From NCBI GenBank assembly GCA_900155495.1, contig FTLJ01000046.1, forward strand, positions 2,385 through 66,384: a DNA stretch of 64,000 nt, given 5' to 3'. A program made the translations under genes and the position numbers. This document shows positions 32,001-44,808 of this stretch, in pieces (the first letter of the stretch is position 1; each line of letters starts with the position of its first letter). The DNA comes from Porogramme epimiltina. Its lineage: Eukaryota; Basidiomycota; Agaricomycetes; Polyporales; Polyporaceae. The notes beneath the pieces are model-generated. The model made no database searches. It had not been told where the DNA came from and saw only the letters and a list, made by a program, of their open reading frames with translations.

Positions 32001-34613
32001 TCACCGGCGCGAGCGGGTGACGCGCGCGGAGCCTGCCCGCGAGCTCTCGAACTGGAGCTTCCGGCGCGCGTAGTCCTCGCGGTTCATGCGCTGCAGGAAG
32101 TAGTCGCCCCCGCCGGGGCCCCACGAGACGCTGCCCGAGAAGAACGGGCGTGAAGTGACGGTGAAGATCTCGCCGATGTCATCGAGCTAGGGGTTGAGGT
32201 TTCGCGTCAGATTTGGGGGCGTGGACAAGAGGGAAAGCTGGACGCACGTTGCGCTCCTTTAAGGTGGGCGAGGAGCCCCGATTGCGCGAAGGGCGAGAGG
32301 TCCGGGCAGTGGAACGACCAGATCCCATAAGACACTTCAACGACACCACGATCGCGCCCTCCTTAAGGTCGAGGAACTTCTGCCTCAGGGCCTCGTTCAC
32401 TGTAAGACAAGTCAGCAACTCATAACCTCAGCGTGGGAAACGGTGAAAAGACGTACGTGGCTCAAGGAAAACCTTGTTGTTGACCAATACAACGTCCGCC
32501 TCTTTCACGAGCTGGTCTACTCGGGCGCTCTTGAGCATGTCCCCCTCCTCCAGCTCGATCTCGCCGTGCCGCACGCCCCACATCTTGCAGCGCATCTTGA
32601 ACTGCTCCAGCTGGCTCCGCGCGAGCCTCGCCGGGATGGGCATGATCTCGATCCCATAGCTCTTGCAGCCCGTCTCGAGCGACGCCTGCAGAACAACGTT
32701 CCCGACACCGGACCCGAGGTCGAGGAAGAGCGAGTCCTCGCGGAGGCCCGCGGCACTGAAGATATCGGAGACGAACGAGGGGAGCAGTTCGCCGTAGACC
32801 TCGGACGAGAAGGACTGGTAGCGCTTAAGCTGCTTCGCGTGGGGCGCGACCGCGCGCTGGTACGTCTCGTCGACGATCCGCTGGACAACGGGGAATGGCA
32901 CGTGCGTCCATGACCGGACGGCCTCGCGGAAGCAGCTTTGGGGAGAGGGTGCGAACGGGTCCAATGGAGGGACGGGGTGCTTGAACAACCGCAGGATGGC
33001 GTTGATGGCGTCCATGACCCGCAATAGTTCAGGCCCGTCGTTGCGGTTGTTAGCCCGGCGTAGGAGGCGGAGGAGATTCGGCGTGGGCCGTGGCGACGAC
33101 TGGTCACAAGACCCATAATTGGACAGCGCGCAAACGGATGAAAGCGAGGACACCTCGGAGAGTGAGGATTCGGAGGCGGATGAGCGGTGTGAGGAGTGAG
33201 AGGAGTTGCTTGCAACAGAGCACGGGGTAGACGGTCGCGACGACGGTGGCGAGGATGCTTCTGAGACGGGGGGAGGGACCTCGCAGCTGCCTTCTTCTTT
33301 GTCGCCATTAACTTCGGAGGCGGGAAGTGGGCCAAAGAGCGCGGCTTGCTCGGGCGTGAGGTATTCTGTGTGAACGTTAGCAAAAGAGTAGATAAAGCAG
33401 TTGATATGAGGGGGAAGCGGCTACGCGGCACACGGACGGATGTCCTGGCTCTTCGAAAATCACATGATAGACGCCCTTTCTCTCGCCTGGCTTGGGTAGT
33501 GAAGCTGGCTTGCGCTGGTAGCCCGCCAGAGACAGACGAGAGAAAGATCGCCTGGGGTATGACCACAGGAGGGTACCCCCCCTGAGCCTTGCTGTATTGT
33601 TGCGCATACATCCGCATACCCTCGAGTGCAGCTTAGGGGAAATATGGAGACACTCACGCTCGATAATAGTATGAAGGCTGTTTTCGAGGCATTGGAAAGG
33701 ATTATAGTGCTCGACATCGCGCGGTTCCACCAGAAAAAAGCTGAAAATAGTCGATTCAGTGCCTGAGGCGGGTGAAATAGCTGCTGTGGCAGACCTTTCA
33801 CTCGCGCCTATGTTTGGGTATTCTAGCTCCACTCTAGGAAAGTCGGGCGAGTAGGGATCAAACGAGCTGTCTTCAGGGTCCTGAGGGTTGCATAAATCTG
33901 GAAGGGGAGAGGTGAGTACGAGCTAGACGAATGACGTGCCACGGAGGGCGGGAGCGCCGGCACAAAGACCTCCGCGCTGCACGACGAAAGAACGGACAAT
34001 GATGACGACTACTCACAGCCCTTATAACGCTTTTTCAAGAGTCGCTGCACGACCACCGCCGCGCTTAAAAAGTCCTCGCCAGTCGCCCCGTCTTCCTCAA
34101 TCCAGCACTCTCTAGGGGGTGGCGGCGGCAAACCGACGCTGACAACCGAGGACGCACGCGTGCTCGGCGAGGACCTGCGCTCGGATGAAAGCACCGAGGG
34201 CGCGAGGGAAGTCGCCCTGCTTGAGTCGGACGGAGCGGGGGACGCGGCTACGCGAGCGGCGCGCGTGCGGCGCGCGCGGGGCGCATCCTGGGGCGGGGAG
34301 ACGCGTCGCTTCTTCACGTTCTTGCGCGGGAGGAGGTCGTCGCTCTTGCGCTTGGAAAACGCGTCGAGTTCGCGCTCGGGGGTGGGGGGACGGGCGGCGG
34401 GAGGGGTGGTCAGGGTNNGGGGGGGGGGGGGGGGGGGGGGGGGGCGGGAGGGGTGGTCAGGGTGGTCGGAGCGCCTGGGCGCGGGTCTGGGGGACACGGA
34501 ACGGCGACGACGCGCGCGGTGATGACCATGGCGTTGGTGGACATCATGGACGCGTGCTTGGTGAAGACGCCGAGGGAGGGAGAGAGCGGGTGAGAGGGCA
34601 GGGACGAGCTCAT
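32001..34613 (-). CDS. DOT1: Dot1 histone H3 lysine-79 methyltransferase
   Basis: Exons 34613-34017, 33897-33658, 33365-32457, 32399-32248 and 32186-32001. The N-terminal ~200 residues are basic and disordered (ERELDAFSKRKSDDLLPRKN, KRRVSPPQD), as expected for nucleosome contact. The catalytic half is clear: TYQRAVAPHAKQLKRYQSF, YGELLPSFVSDIF, SAM-binding motif I LFLDLGSGVGNVVLQASLE, the acidic GIEIM, and ADVVLVNNKVF, the Dot1 version of the catalytic NNxxF loop. DLKEGAIVVSLKCL follows. The C-terminus ends in ARVTRSRR. By family knowledge Dot1 methylates H3K79 and affects silencing, checkpoint and transcription elongation. Exon 1 contains two undetermined bases and a poly-G run that shift the frame: its 597-nt length is incompatible with the downstream phase. 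The first exon sequence is therefore not trustworthy. Confidence 0.92.
34397..34463. other. Assembly defect: NN plus 26-G run flanked by a 20-bp direct duplication
   Basis: An identical 20-base segment occurs at 34397-34416 and 34444-34463, on either side of two N (34417-34418) and a homopolymer of 26 G (34419-34444). It lies inside DOT1 exon 1, in a Pro-rich stretch, and the reading frame differs by one phase on its two sides. This is the pattern of a failed join through a homopolymer. Confidence 0.85.
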
Positions 34614-35120
34614 GGTCGTGGTCGCGGTGAAGAGAGAGTGGGGGCGTAGCCGTGGCAGTGACCGCCTTTGCGTCAACGTCCGACTCCGCTGTTTCCGCGC
34701 ATATTTTGTCCGCGAAAGGTAGTTAGACGCACAAACTCTGTTTAATAAATCGGGCTTTTCTTGTCTCCTCCCCGGTGCGATGGCCACCGTGTCCTTGCGC
34801 GATGCCCCCTTCCCCGGGGCCGGTATATACAGCTCGTAGCCACCCGCCCCCGGCCTGTGCGCCCCCGTAGAGAAAGGAAGGCCGGGGACGATCAATGCAC
34901 CCTGTCTGCGGCGACGCTGCGCCTGTCCCGAGCTCGTGCCTGATAAGGCGACCGCCCACGTGGCGGAGGGCGTATGTGACGCTGAGGCGGTTGCCGGTAG
35001 CGCAGCTCCTCGTCCGCCACCTCGTCCTCCCCGCCCACCCTCCCTCTCCCGCTCTCTTCCTTCTCAAGGCCGGAAAGGACCTAGCAAGCCGTTCTCATCT
35101 TCGCCGCGGACCTGTAGATC
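34614..35120. promoter_or_regulatory. Divergent promoter interval between DOT1 and SEC4
   Basis: 507 bases separate the two ATGs, on opposite strands. The half next to SEC4 is C/T-rich (CTCCCCGCCCACCCTCCCTC), typical of highly expressed fungal genes. No TATA element stands out. Confidence 0.5.
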
Positions 35121-36166
35121 ATGCCGCCTCCCCACTATGACTTCCTGATCAAGGTATGTGCCGAACATATTCAGTTCCGCCTAAGCATTCGGGCGGTCCA
35201 CTTACCCCCACCTCCTGCAGCTCCTTCTCATCGGCGACTCAGGTATTGTCGTCCTCGGACTGCTTCTCGTGTTGTGAGGCCTGAGCCGTGTTGCAGGTGT
35301 CGGCAAGTCTTGTCTGCTTCTCCGTTTCTGCGACGACGCATGGACCCCCTCCTTCATCACGACCATCGGCATTGACTTCAAGATTCGCACAATCGAGCTC
35401 GACGGGAAGCGCATCAAGCTGCAGATTGTGCGTTGCATCGCGTCGCGCCCCCTCTTCTGCGGTCAACAGTTGGCTTACTCCGCCCGTTGCTCTCCCAGTG
35501 GGACACCGCCGGCCAGGAACGGTTTAGGACTATTACCACTGCGTACTACCGCGGGGCGATGGGCATCCTCCTCGTGTATGATGTCACGGACGAACGGTCA
35601 TTCAACAGTACGTATCGTCCTCCGTGCTTCTCCCAACAACCGTCCTCACGGTCGCTCTCCACCCCCCCCCTCTCCTTTGTCCCCTCTTCCCTCTTCGGCA
35701 CAGACATTCGCACATGGCACGCAAACATCGAGCAGCACGCGTCCGAGGGCGTGAACAAGATCCTCATCGGCAACAAGTCCGACTGGTCCGAGAAGCGCGC
35801 CGTCACCGAGGAGCAGGGCCGGGAGCTCGCCAACGAGCTCGGGATCAAGTTCATGGAGACGTCCGCCAAGATCAACGAGGGCGTCGAGGAGGCGTTCTTC
35901 ACCCTCGCACGGTCCGTGTCTCCGTTCTTTCTTCCTTTCTGTATTGTTTCTCCATAGTGCCTCCGACCGCCGCCTCCGCTCCCCCTGGTTCAGCGTTCGA
36001 TTCAGCTGTGCTCATGGACCCGTGCCTCCCTCACAGAGACATTAAGACCCGCCTTATCGACTCGCAAGCGGACGCCTCAAGCGCGGCGGGCGGCCCGGGC
36101 AGCAAGGAAGGCGCCGTTAACGTCACCCAGCCCGCGAGCCAGACGACTCCCGGCTGCTGCTCTTAG
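35121..36166 (+). CDS. SEC4: Rab8/Sec4-type secretory small GTPase
   Basis: Six exons (35121-35153, 35221-35242, 35297-35427, 35499-35607, 35704-35911, 36037-36166) give 210 aa. All GTPase motifs are present: GDSGVGKS (P-loop, split by an intron), TTIGIDFK (switch I, effector region identical in style to Sec4/Rab8), WDTAGQERF (G3), GNKSDW (G4, N-K-x-D) and ETSAK (G5). The hypervariable tail ends TTPGCCS, with adjacent cysteines for geranylgeranylation, in a slightly unusual C-C-S form. By family knowledge Sec4/Rab8 delivers post-Golgi vesicles to growing hyphal tips through the exocyst. The second exon is only 22 nt. The gene is convergent with ARP5 and divergent from DOT1. Confidence 0.95.
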
Positions 36167-36494
36167 ACACTCCCCTCGGAGTACCGTCCCACCTCAGCAA
36201 CATGTGCACTATGTACACTGAACTGTACATACCACCCGCTGTCAGGAGTAGTGTGTTCGCGTACTGTACACGATCCCCCTCTCCGTACTCCCGACCATCC
36301 CCCCTCCCTGTACGCCGCCTACCCCCTGTCCCCGGCCCCGGGGCACCGGCGACCGCTTGCAATCTACTTATTTATACAGGATGTGATACATAATCCGCGG
36401 GTTGCCATACAAGAAAGGTTGAGAGTACACAGCGAGCAAGTTGTGCAGGCAAGATATGCGCAAGAGAGAGAGTGCGCGGACACGCGCCGCCGCC
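36167..36494. other. Convergent 3' interval between SEC4 and ARP5
   Basis: 328 bases between the two stop codons, with no coding frame of note. The two 3' UTRs probably share or overlap in this space. Confidence 0.45.
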
Positions 36495-39077
36495 CTACAG
36501 GGGCACGGACGCGTTCCAGTTCCCGCCCCACCATCGCTTGATCCGCTCCCCGCCCCACTCCTCGTACTCCGCCCGCGTGACGCCGACGCGGTGGAACTCG
36601 TCCGTGCGCGCAAAGTCCGCCATGCCCCGCCACGCATCGAGCGCCGCGTCGCCCGCGCGCCTGATCCCGAGCGGCATCTCCGGGGGCAGGATCGGGCGCA
36701 GCGTCGCGTGCAGGCGCTCCCCAAGCCCGGGGAGCTGCGCGGGCGCGCCAGTGAGGAAGACGTTGCCGACGAGGCGGCCCTTGTCCGCGTCGGGGAAGCG
36801 CGCGAGGACGCCCTGGAGGACCTCGCCGAGCCCGGCGGAGTCGACGCCGGCCATGGCGGGCGAGAACCACGCCTCGGGGACGCGCCAGCGCTCGACGCTG
36901 AGGTGCACGCGCGAGCGGCCGGGCGCGTCGGTCTCGTCGTACGCGGGCCGGAAGGCGGACATGAGCGCGGAGCGCTGCGAGGCGAGCGCGGCGTGCGTGT
37001 GCTCCTCGGTGAAGGTCGGGTCATGTGCGAGGAGCTTCTGCTCGACGGCGGCGAGGTTGGCCAGGTCGTCTTCTTCGTCGGACGAGGGCGCGGCGGTGTT
37101 CTGGGGCGCGTGTCAGCACGGGAGGGCGTCACGAGAGGGGAGGCGGGACTCACGATCTTGCGGTAAATCGCCCAGTCGGCGTCGTCCGCGCCGAACGTAT
37201 CCTCTGCCAGCAGATTCAGCACCATCTGTACAGTGAAGAACAATCATGCTCACCTCCACCCGCCTTCCTCCTCTTCTTCGGCACGCGGTCGTCCGCGGCG
37301 AGGTTCGCAATGTTCTTCATCCGTGCCTGCGACGCTGCGCTCTTGCGGTCCGTCAGCGCGGCCTTGCGCCTCGTGCGCTCCTTGATGCGGGTCATGATCG
37401 CCTCCTGCTCTCTGCGCAGCTTCGCCGCCCACCCACTGAGGTCGCGGTCGCGCTCCTCCACCTCGCGCCTCTCCTCCGCCGCGCGCTCCTCACGCTCCCG
37501 CTCCTTCTCGCGCTTCGCCCGCTCCCGCGCCTCGTGCCCCGCCTTCATCAGTTTCTGCTTCTTCTTCTCCTTTAACCCATCCTCGTCTAGCTCCTCGTCC
37601 GGGACATCTACGAGCGGGAACGAAGGGGCCTCGTCCTGCAGAGAGAGGGTAAGTGAAATGGCTAAGACGGATGGGGGAAAGTACGCACTTCTGGGTCCTC
37701 GCCATCCGCGTCTTTCCTCCTCGCCTTCTTCAAGTCCGCCTCCAGCTTCTTGATCGCGCTATCCAGTGCCCCGTCGTTTGAAAAGCCCTCCTCCTTCAAA
37801 GTTTCTGCCCACTCTTTCTTCGTCTCCTCTTCACGCCGCTCGCGCACGCTGAGGAGGCGCGTAAGGTCTTGCTCCTTTTGCAACAGCTGCAAGAAGCAGC
37901 ATCAGATATGTCATGCCATTTGCTCAACTTGGAACCGCGACATACCTTCTCCATCCGCGACTTCGCCGCGAGCTCCTGCAGCTTCCGCCCCTGCTCCCGT
38001 CTCCGCTCTGCTATCCGAGCGAGCTCCTCTTCTGTCTTCTCCTCAGTCGCGGGGAGAGTATATGGGAACTGAATGATGCGTTCACTGGCGCGAAGGTTCA
38101 AGGGATCTTTGAGCTTGCGTAGCAGTGCGGTGTAATCGGGCGAGAACTCGCAAAAGTTCTGCAACATCCACTAGAAGGAAGAGGTCAGTTAGCATACTCC
38201 AGAACCCATGCGAGTGAAGTAGAAGATGTACATTGCACGGTATCGATGTCACCCGGTTGGGGAATGTGGGGTACTTGAGCTGGATGAGCTTGAGAAGATA
38301 TTCCGTGGCCTGCATGGCGCCCCAGTTTATCCGCTTCGCATGGCTCATGAGACCCTTGCCGTCAAGGATAGGTATGACGGAGGTGGATGCAGTGTTGAAG
38401 GACACGACGAGGCCATCTCCGTGGAAGGGGACGGGGGGAGAGGGAAGGTTGTTGTGATAGAAGGACATGACAGAGTCGACGCAGAACGCGAGGGACGGGA
38501 CGGAGTATTGCTCGAACATCAGCTCTGAGGTCACTAAAGCACCATCATGAATGAGGACAAGTAGGAGGAGATGAGCTGGCAGGGATCGTACGTACATGCT
38601 CTTGAGTGCAGAGGTGACGCTAATCGCTCAGTCATGAGGATGGGGTGGTCCACGGTGGGGGCGTCGATTCCCAGGTGTATGAACGCGTAATCAAGAGCAT
38701 TTTCCTTCGGAGTATGTGCCGTCTTCAGCAGAAGCGGCGCTGTGTGAAGAGAGGAAACATACCAACGCGTCGAAGTTGAGCAGCACGTCCCCCTCCCAAG
38801 GAGTCTTCGCCTGCGACCTCGCGCCACCTTCGACGTCTATCCCCTCGCCAAACAGCAGCAGCGGCTTGTTTGTCTTCCTCTCCTTATACTTCGCGATCAT
38901 GTTGATGCCCGTCCTCGGCGTATCCGACGTGCAGAACCCGAACCGAAGATGTGTCGAGCCATTGTCAATGCAGAGCGGGGTTTGCTTGTCGCGATGTTCG
39001 TCATAGGATGCGGGGACGTGGACTGTCGGCAGGGGCTGGAGTGGGAGGTAGGTGATGCTAGGCTCATCCACCTCCAT
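36495..39077 (-). CDS. ARP5: Actin-related protein 5, INO80 chromatin-remodelling subunit
   Basis: ATG chosen at 39077 (MEVDEPSITYLPLQPLP); an in-frame extension reaches 39179 but looks like leader sequence. The actin fold opens with CIDNGSTHLRFGFCT and continues with ALDYAFIHLGID, ILMTERLASPLHSR, SELMFEQYSVPSLAFCVDS, GDGLVVSFNTASTSVIPI and INWGAMQATEYLLKLIQLKY. A long charged, helical insertion follows (KEQDLTRLLSVRERREEE and REKEREREERAAEERREVEE), the hallmark of Arp5 relative to actin. EDTFGADDADWAIYRKI and the actin C-terminal block GRLVGNVFLTGAPAQLPGLG then EYEEWGGERIKRWWGGNW complete it. By family knowledge Arp5 with Ies6 forms the module that grips the nucleosome in INO80. About eight short introns. 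Confidence 0.95.
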
Positions 39078-39384
39078 GATCACAGAGGCGAGGGAAGATG
39101 GGTGAGAAGTCCGGGGCAGAGTTTGGGCGCGACATCCGAATTGTTCAACCGCGAAGTCGACGGCTGCGCGCTCGTTCATTGCCCACAGTCGTAGTTCCCA
39201 TTTTGGTAAGTCTTCCTAGCAGCACCGACTGAAGCCCAGCCAAAGTCGCTAGTAGAACAGAAAGCGAGGTGACTATATACAATATACCATTCAAGGGGCC
39301 ACGTAGAAGGAAGTATGAAACACGACTACTGAGAATACTGTCTGCTACCGGTCCCCTATCGCCGAAGTTTTGTTGCACTGTCCG
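39078..39384. other. Short intergenic interval, ARP5 promoter and 3' flank of the EF-hand gene
   Basis: About 307 bases between tandem minus-strand genes; no supported frame. The ARP5 promoter and 5' UTR must lie within it. Confidence 0.4.
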
Positions 39385-42300
39385 TTACCCCCACCGCTGG
39401 CCCCCAGAAAGCGCATTCACGAGTAAGTCGCTGAAGCGGTCAATGATGGCCTGCTGCAGATCTCTCTGTGACTTCTCCATTCGCGTCTCCAATCGCGCTT
39501 CCAACTGGTCGAATCGCTCACGGAGCTGCTCGAACTTGGCATCCATCGCCTCCAACCGCTCCTCCACGCGCGTAAGACGGGTCTCCATTGACCCTACCGC
39601 CCCAGCAACAGAAGGGGGACGGGATTCAAGGTCCATCGGATCGTCAAATTCGAAAGGTCGACAGAAGACGGTCGGGTGCGTGTAGACGTGACGGAGAGGC
39701 GCCACTTCTAGCACAAGAGGCTTCACACCTCGTGCGCAGCATAAGTTGCAGAGGAAATTGTCTAGTATCAACATAAGTCAAGACGTCATGTATACAAAGA
39801 GCGAGCTGAACATCATACCAGAGGCGTGACCATAGTACCACGACGGCTGTGGGAATGGTTTCGCGCAAGATGAGCACGAAATGAGGGTCTTCGATTCACA
39901 GTCAAGGCAGAGGAAGTCTGATGGCTGTAATCAGCAAGAGGACACACGTTTATGAGGATGGCAAACGCACCTCCGCAGGTTATGCACCACCACGACTCGC
40001 CATAGTAAACATCCTCTTTGCAAATCGTACATTTCCAGGTCATGTCGGGAGGGCCGCCGTCTTCATCATGTGACGCTCTACTAGAGGCGCTATCGTTGAC
40101 CTCTTCTTTCGGTGCACCTACAATAGATTCTGCGTTGGTCGTAATGACAGCTTCAGGTGACAAGACGGCTGGTATAGACCCTTCTTGTTTCGGAGCAGGG
40201 TCGTCGGATGCAGCGGGGAGGGTGGTATCCAAACTTTCGTCACAGGCCCGAGAAGGTAAAATGGTAGATTCTACAGGTTTCCGAGCTTCCGTGGGAGCAG
40301 TATTACTTGCAACATCCTGCTGGAGATCGGCGTTTGAAAAACTCGCAGACTTCTCATCTACTTGAACGGCGTTGTTGTCAACGAGTGGTATTGTCTCAAG
40401 GGGGGCGGAAACGTCGGGTGAGTCGTGGTTGGTCACGTGCGGTATTTTCGTGTCATCCCCTGCGGCCGTGCGTGAAGAGACGGAGGGTGTTGGAGAAACC
40501 GGCCTGTTGGGCTGGGATTGAGGCGCATCCTCGGCCGGGGAATCTTGTACTGCATCGACGTCTCGCAGAGACCCTACGGAGCCCCCGGGACTGGAGGGAA
40601 CGGTCCTCCACGGGGGACCTAAGTTTCGAGCTGGATCGCGTAACGCGGCGAGCGATTCGCGGGCGGAGTGCAGGAGGACGGGTAGATCGAGCGGGAACAC
40701 TATCTTCCGCACTTTGACAAGATCGTGGGTCGGGGTGTGCCGGAAGTCCGGCTCGTTCGTGTCGGGCTTCGGGCGCTCCACCGTTGTGCCGATGCACGCG
40801 GGGTCGTCGCAGACGACAACGGGCATGAAGAACTTGTCCTGGCGTGTACATTGGAGGCAGATGTGACGCACACCTGAGGGCCAGTGTGGTTCCGGAAAGT
40901 GGCATGCACAGTCGTCCGAGGAACTGCAAGGGGAGAACGATGAGAGTTCGAGGGGAATGGGCCATTCGTCATAGTCATAGTGTATGGAGGACTCACACGC
41001 AACAGATAGTGATTGTGGCTAGGTAACGCGATAGACTCTCGTAGAAGAAGGCGTCCTTAGAGGTACAGAGGTTGAGGTTCCCAGTGCGCCACCCTGCGAG
41101 TTCAAGTCGCTTGTAGGGTACAACGCGTCGCGAGTCGAGTTCGATATAAGCCTTGCGCACGTCACGCCGAGCCGCGAAGAGCGACCATGTCCACCACTTG
41201 CGCCGCACGTCGTGCACGATCGCGGAGATTGCGTATACCCACAGAGCCCGGTACTTCTCGCCTTTGTCGTGGGTCTCTAGACGCATCGGACTGGGGCGGT
41301 ATATGAGGTACTCCGCGGGGATCTTTTTCATCACGAAGGAGAAGTCGACGTTCTCGATAGCACCGCTTGCACGAGTCCCAACGATGGTGTATTCATCTAC
41401 AAGGCGACCAGTGTAGTAGACGTCGAAGTCTGCGCCATATGTAATCGTCCACTTGATCTCCAGGCTTTCGCTGTCTAGGGTACCGCGGACAGTGAACTCT
41501 TCGCCGTCGAAGTCGAATCCTGACGCGGTGAAATCTTCATTCTCTTGAGTGGAATGGTGGAAGTGAAGGGTGATCATGGGGCGTATCGGGTATGTCTCTG
41601 TGTCGTGGACAAAAACGTTCCATTCGCCTAGGCTGTTGAAATGCAATCGTGAGTTTAGTTATGATGTATATCACACATGAGACAGCTTACACAGCACGTA
41701 TAGCACTGGGTGCTAATAGGTCATCCTCTGTTTCCTCGTCTATTCGGTCATACTCGGTTGTATCGAGAGGAATCTCCGACGCTATCTCTAGTCCGTCGAG
41801 GCAGAGCTCGGAGCTGTCTTCTTCATCGAATGCCGTATTAAACAGGTCATTGTGCTGGTTGTTGAACGACCAGAACTGGTCGGTGGTTTCGATATTGATA
41901 AACTGTGTACTGCACGTTAGCTACGTATCCGAGACCGATGGTTGCCAGGCTCACCAGTCCGTAGGCAAACTTCTTGAATTGCGTGACTGTATCTAATTTC
42001 TGGTGCTCGAATAATGCTAGTAAGGAAACTTTAGCAAACGTAATCGCAGATTATGCCATTGGAACACACACCAGAAAGTTCCGCATGTCTGCGATTGACT
42101 GCAGAGAAAACTTGTATCATTGACTGGTGGGAGTGTTGTATTTCATCGCTAGAAAGAACAACGCTCTTCGCCGCCCTTATCTTGCGCCAGTCGTTCTCGA
42201 GCAAGAGATATAACAAGAGAAATATTGACTGCCAAAAATTTCATTCAGGTGAGGTAGCGACGTAGTTGAGGAGAACATCCCACCTTCTCCAAGGGGCCTT

Positions 42301-44808
42301 GACCCAAGACCAGCGCGAGAGTATCTGACGCGTCTATACGGTACTTGATCTTTTGCAAATTACCTCGGATGCGATTCTCCTCGTATTCCATCAAGTCCCG
42401 GAAGCGATCGAGCAGAGCGTCGTCTCCCAACAGCGCCTCGTTATCCTGGAACCCCTGGACCAGCTGAGCAATTTGCCACCAAATGTTGAAGTATTGGTCA
42501 ATGCTTTCGCGGTTTCGGGGAAGGACGGTTGGGATAGCGTCGCGCATCAAGCTGAGAAGCTTGATAATGTTATGCGTGTAGGCTCCGCCAACGAGCCTCC
42601 ATCCTGCGATCAGGCGTTTTCATGAGTGGAGTCCCAGTATGTACGCGGAACCGGATGGTTACCTATAGCCCAATACGCCATCCAGTGTGGTATACTGAAG
42701 TGATATAAGCAACGTCCACAAGGATGGGTTCTAGAGAGCCTACCTCCATGACAACGACAACGGACGCATGTCCATCAACTTGTTAACCTCCGAAGTCGTC
42801 ACATAACCCGACGAGTCTTCATCGAACGCCTCCATGATCGGTTGGAGCCAGGTAACGCCAAGGTACTCGAGCGCCCACTGGTCGCTGCCGTTATCTCCAT
42901 CGTCGTTCTGCGAGCCAGGAGCGGCATGATCGTAGAGCTCGCGGTAATATTCCTGCAGCGTCATCACAAACACCCGCGCTTTAACGCTGCCACGCCAGTT
43001 CTACTTGACACATGAGCCCACCGAATGCCGACTGATAGGGATTCGTCATCCGAACCACTCACCATCTCTTGCCAGATTCTTCGGAGCACCTGCACGGTAA
43101 GAGTTGTCACGCAAGAAGTGTAAGATGACGAGCACTCTACTCACGGGATCGCGAATGCGCATGTGTGGCCCCTGTGCGATGGCGTCTGTGACGGCCCCGA
43201 TGACACGATCGTTCTCGGCGTGAATATATTGTTCGAGTGCCGCCTGCAGGATCCCGATCTGCAACTCGAATTTGCCGCTGAAAGTATCCAGATTGCGCTC
43301 GAGCGTGTCGTCGATATCTTCTCTGAGCTCTATCTTCAGGTCGTCTAGGGTCAGCGACTTCTTGCTCCCTTTTACCTTCTCGTTGCGTGAGTGCACCGTC
43401 GTGTTCATCGCGAGCTCAACATCCTCCGCCTTCGAGCGGTCAGTAGACATTGACGAGTCGAGAGCGATAAGTGACTTGAGGACGCCATCGTCGTTCCGAG
43501 CCTTGGATAGGCCACCGCTGCTCTCCACCTCTGCCGCGAGGCGCCGCTCTTCCGTGGTCACGAACTTGGCGAAAAGGCCAAGGACTGCGTCAAGCCTGGC
43601 ACCACGGCATTAGGGATGATGGTCCTGCGCCTCAGAAAATACTCACTTAGCGTCGATCTGATAGTTCTGGGCTTTCACGTCGGAGATGGAATTGGCGGTG
43701 TGCATGGCGAGAGCGAGCTCAAAGTCGCCCTTGCGTTGCATGAAAGTTTTTGTGAACTCGGCGAGCTTCTCTGCCCAAAGTGGCCCTTTCAGCACTTTGA
43801 CGAGAGTCTTCTTCTTGAGGAAAGTGTCGCAAAAGTTGGCGCAGGTCTTGATATTGTCCGCAGTCTGTTTGGCGATAGTCTCGAGGCGGTCCTCTAGGAT
43901 GCTTCCGTCGAGGCCGACGTGCTTCCTACTCTCGATCCCCTTCAGCCTGTCGAGCATATTAGTGAAAACCAAATAGCGGGTCATGAACGACATACTGTAC
44001 TATGACCATCATCATGTCTTTCATCTCTACATAAAGAGTCATGACGCGCCGGTCATTCTCTTGACGAGTCGATTCGAGATAGTAGACAGCTTTGAAAGCC
44101 AGCACCACGGCTGCAGTACCTCTATGTCGATAAATGGTATTTCTATAGAGCGGCACACTTACTTGTCACAACTGGATGGATTTTAGCGACCTCGTCCAAG
44201 GTCTTCATCAACCAAGGCATATTATCCGCAAAGCGTTGTATACCGCGCTCAATTTTCTGGACAACTTCCGTCGTTGCTAGGGCAGAGGCGACGCGCTCCA
44301 CCGCATCCACATTTTCCTGTCGTTCTCGTTCGTCGATGCCATCCGCCTTGTCGCCTATAGCCCAACCATGAGCCCAACTGATTATCAAATAGTGGGAGAG
44401 ACAAACGCGTTATGTCGAAGCTTCGAGCGTTACTAGGCTGGGCGGCCGTTCTCTCGATGTTAGCTTGCAGTGGTGTCAATTCCGCCAGAGCTGCGTCCAT
44501 GGCTCTCGAAGGTTCGGGGGCCACGGATGAGGGCGTGGGCTTTGGAACTGGCATGGATATCACAGGCGCTGGTTCTGGGGTGGGCATTTTTAGGTTGACT
44601 GGAAACCCGTCGGAACGTGAGCACTTTCTCTTTACACTGCATCGTATATCATACCTGACGCTGATGCTGAAGAGGCTGAGCTCTGTGTGGAGGCTACACC
44701 GCCGTTGGAAGGCTCTGACGAGCCATCACTAGCCGCTCTTGTCGAGCCGACACTAGACTTTTGTCGCGACTTGCGAAGATGTTTTGTAAGGTTGGAAACT
44801 CGCAACAT
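39385..44808 (-). CDS. Large multidomain EF-hand/zinc-binding protein of unknown function, tandem copy A
   Basis: ATG at 44808 (MLRVSNLTKHLRKSRQKSS), stop at 39385, many short introns. Domains in order: a Ser/Pro-rich head; an amphipathic helical region (IERGIQRFADNMPWLMKTLD, LAFKAVYYLESTRQENDRR, TADNIKTCANFCDTFLKKK) resembling the N-terminal bundles of fungal STAND proteins; a segment with LDDLKIELREDIDDTLERN; one canonical EF-hand, DEDSSGYVTTSE (42823-42788); a second helical region (LPRNRESIDQYFNIWWQIA); a beta-rich barrel (ITLHFHHSTQENEDFTASGF, VYYTGRLVDEYTIVGTRASG); a first Cys-rich stretch (CACHFPEPHWP, HICLQCTRQD); a long acidic linker; a second, ZZ-like Cys cluster (WKCTICKEDVYYGESWWCIT); and a C-terminal coiled coil (TRLTRVEERLEAMDAKFEQL). 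I know no named family with this order. It is a close paralogue of copy B. Confidence 0.8.

Noticed and set aside
36441..37166. Plus-strand frames of about 240 codons opposite ARP5
   Set aside because: They are shadows of the conserved actin-fold exons, with skewed Arg/Gly/Glu composition.
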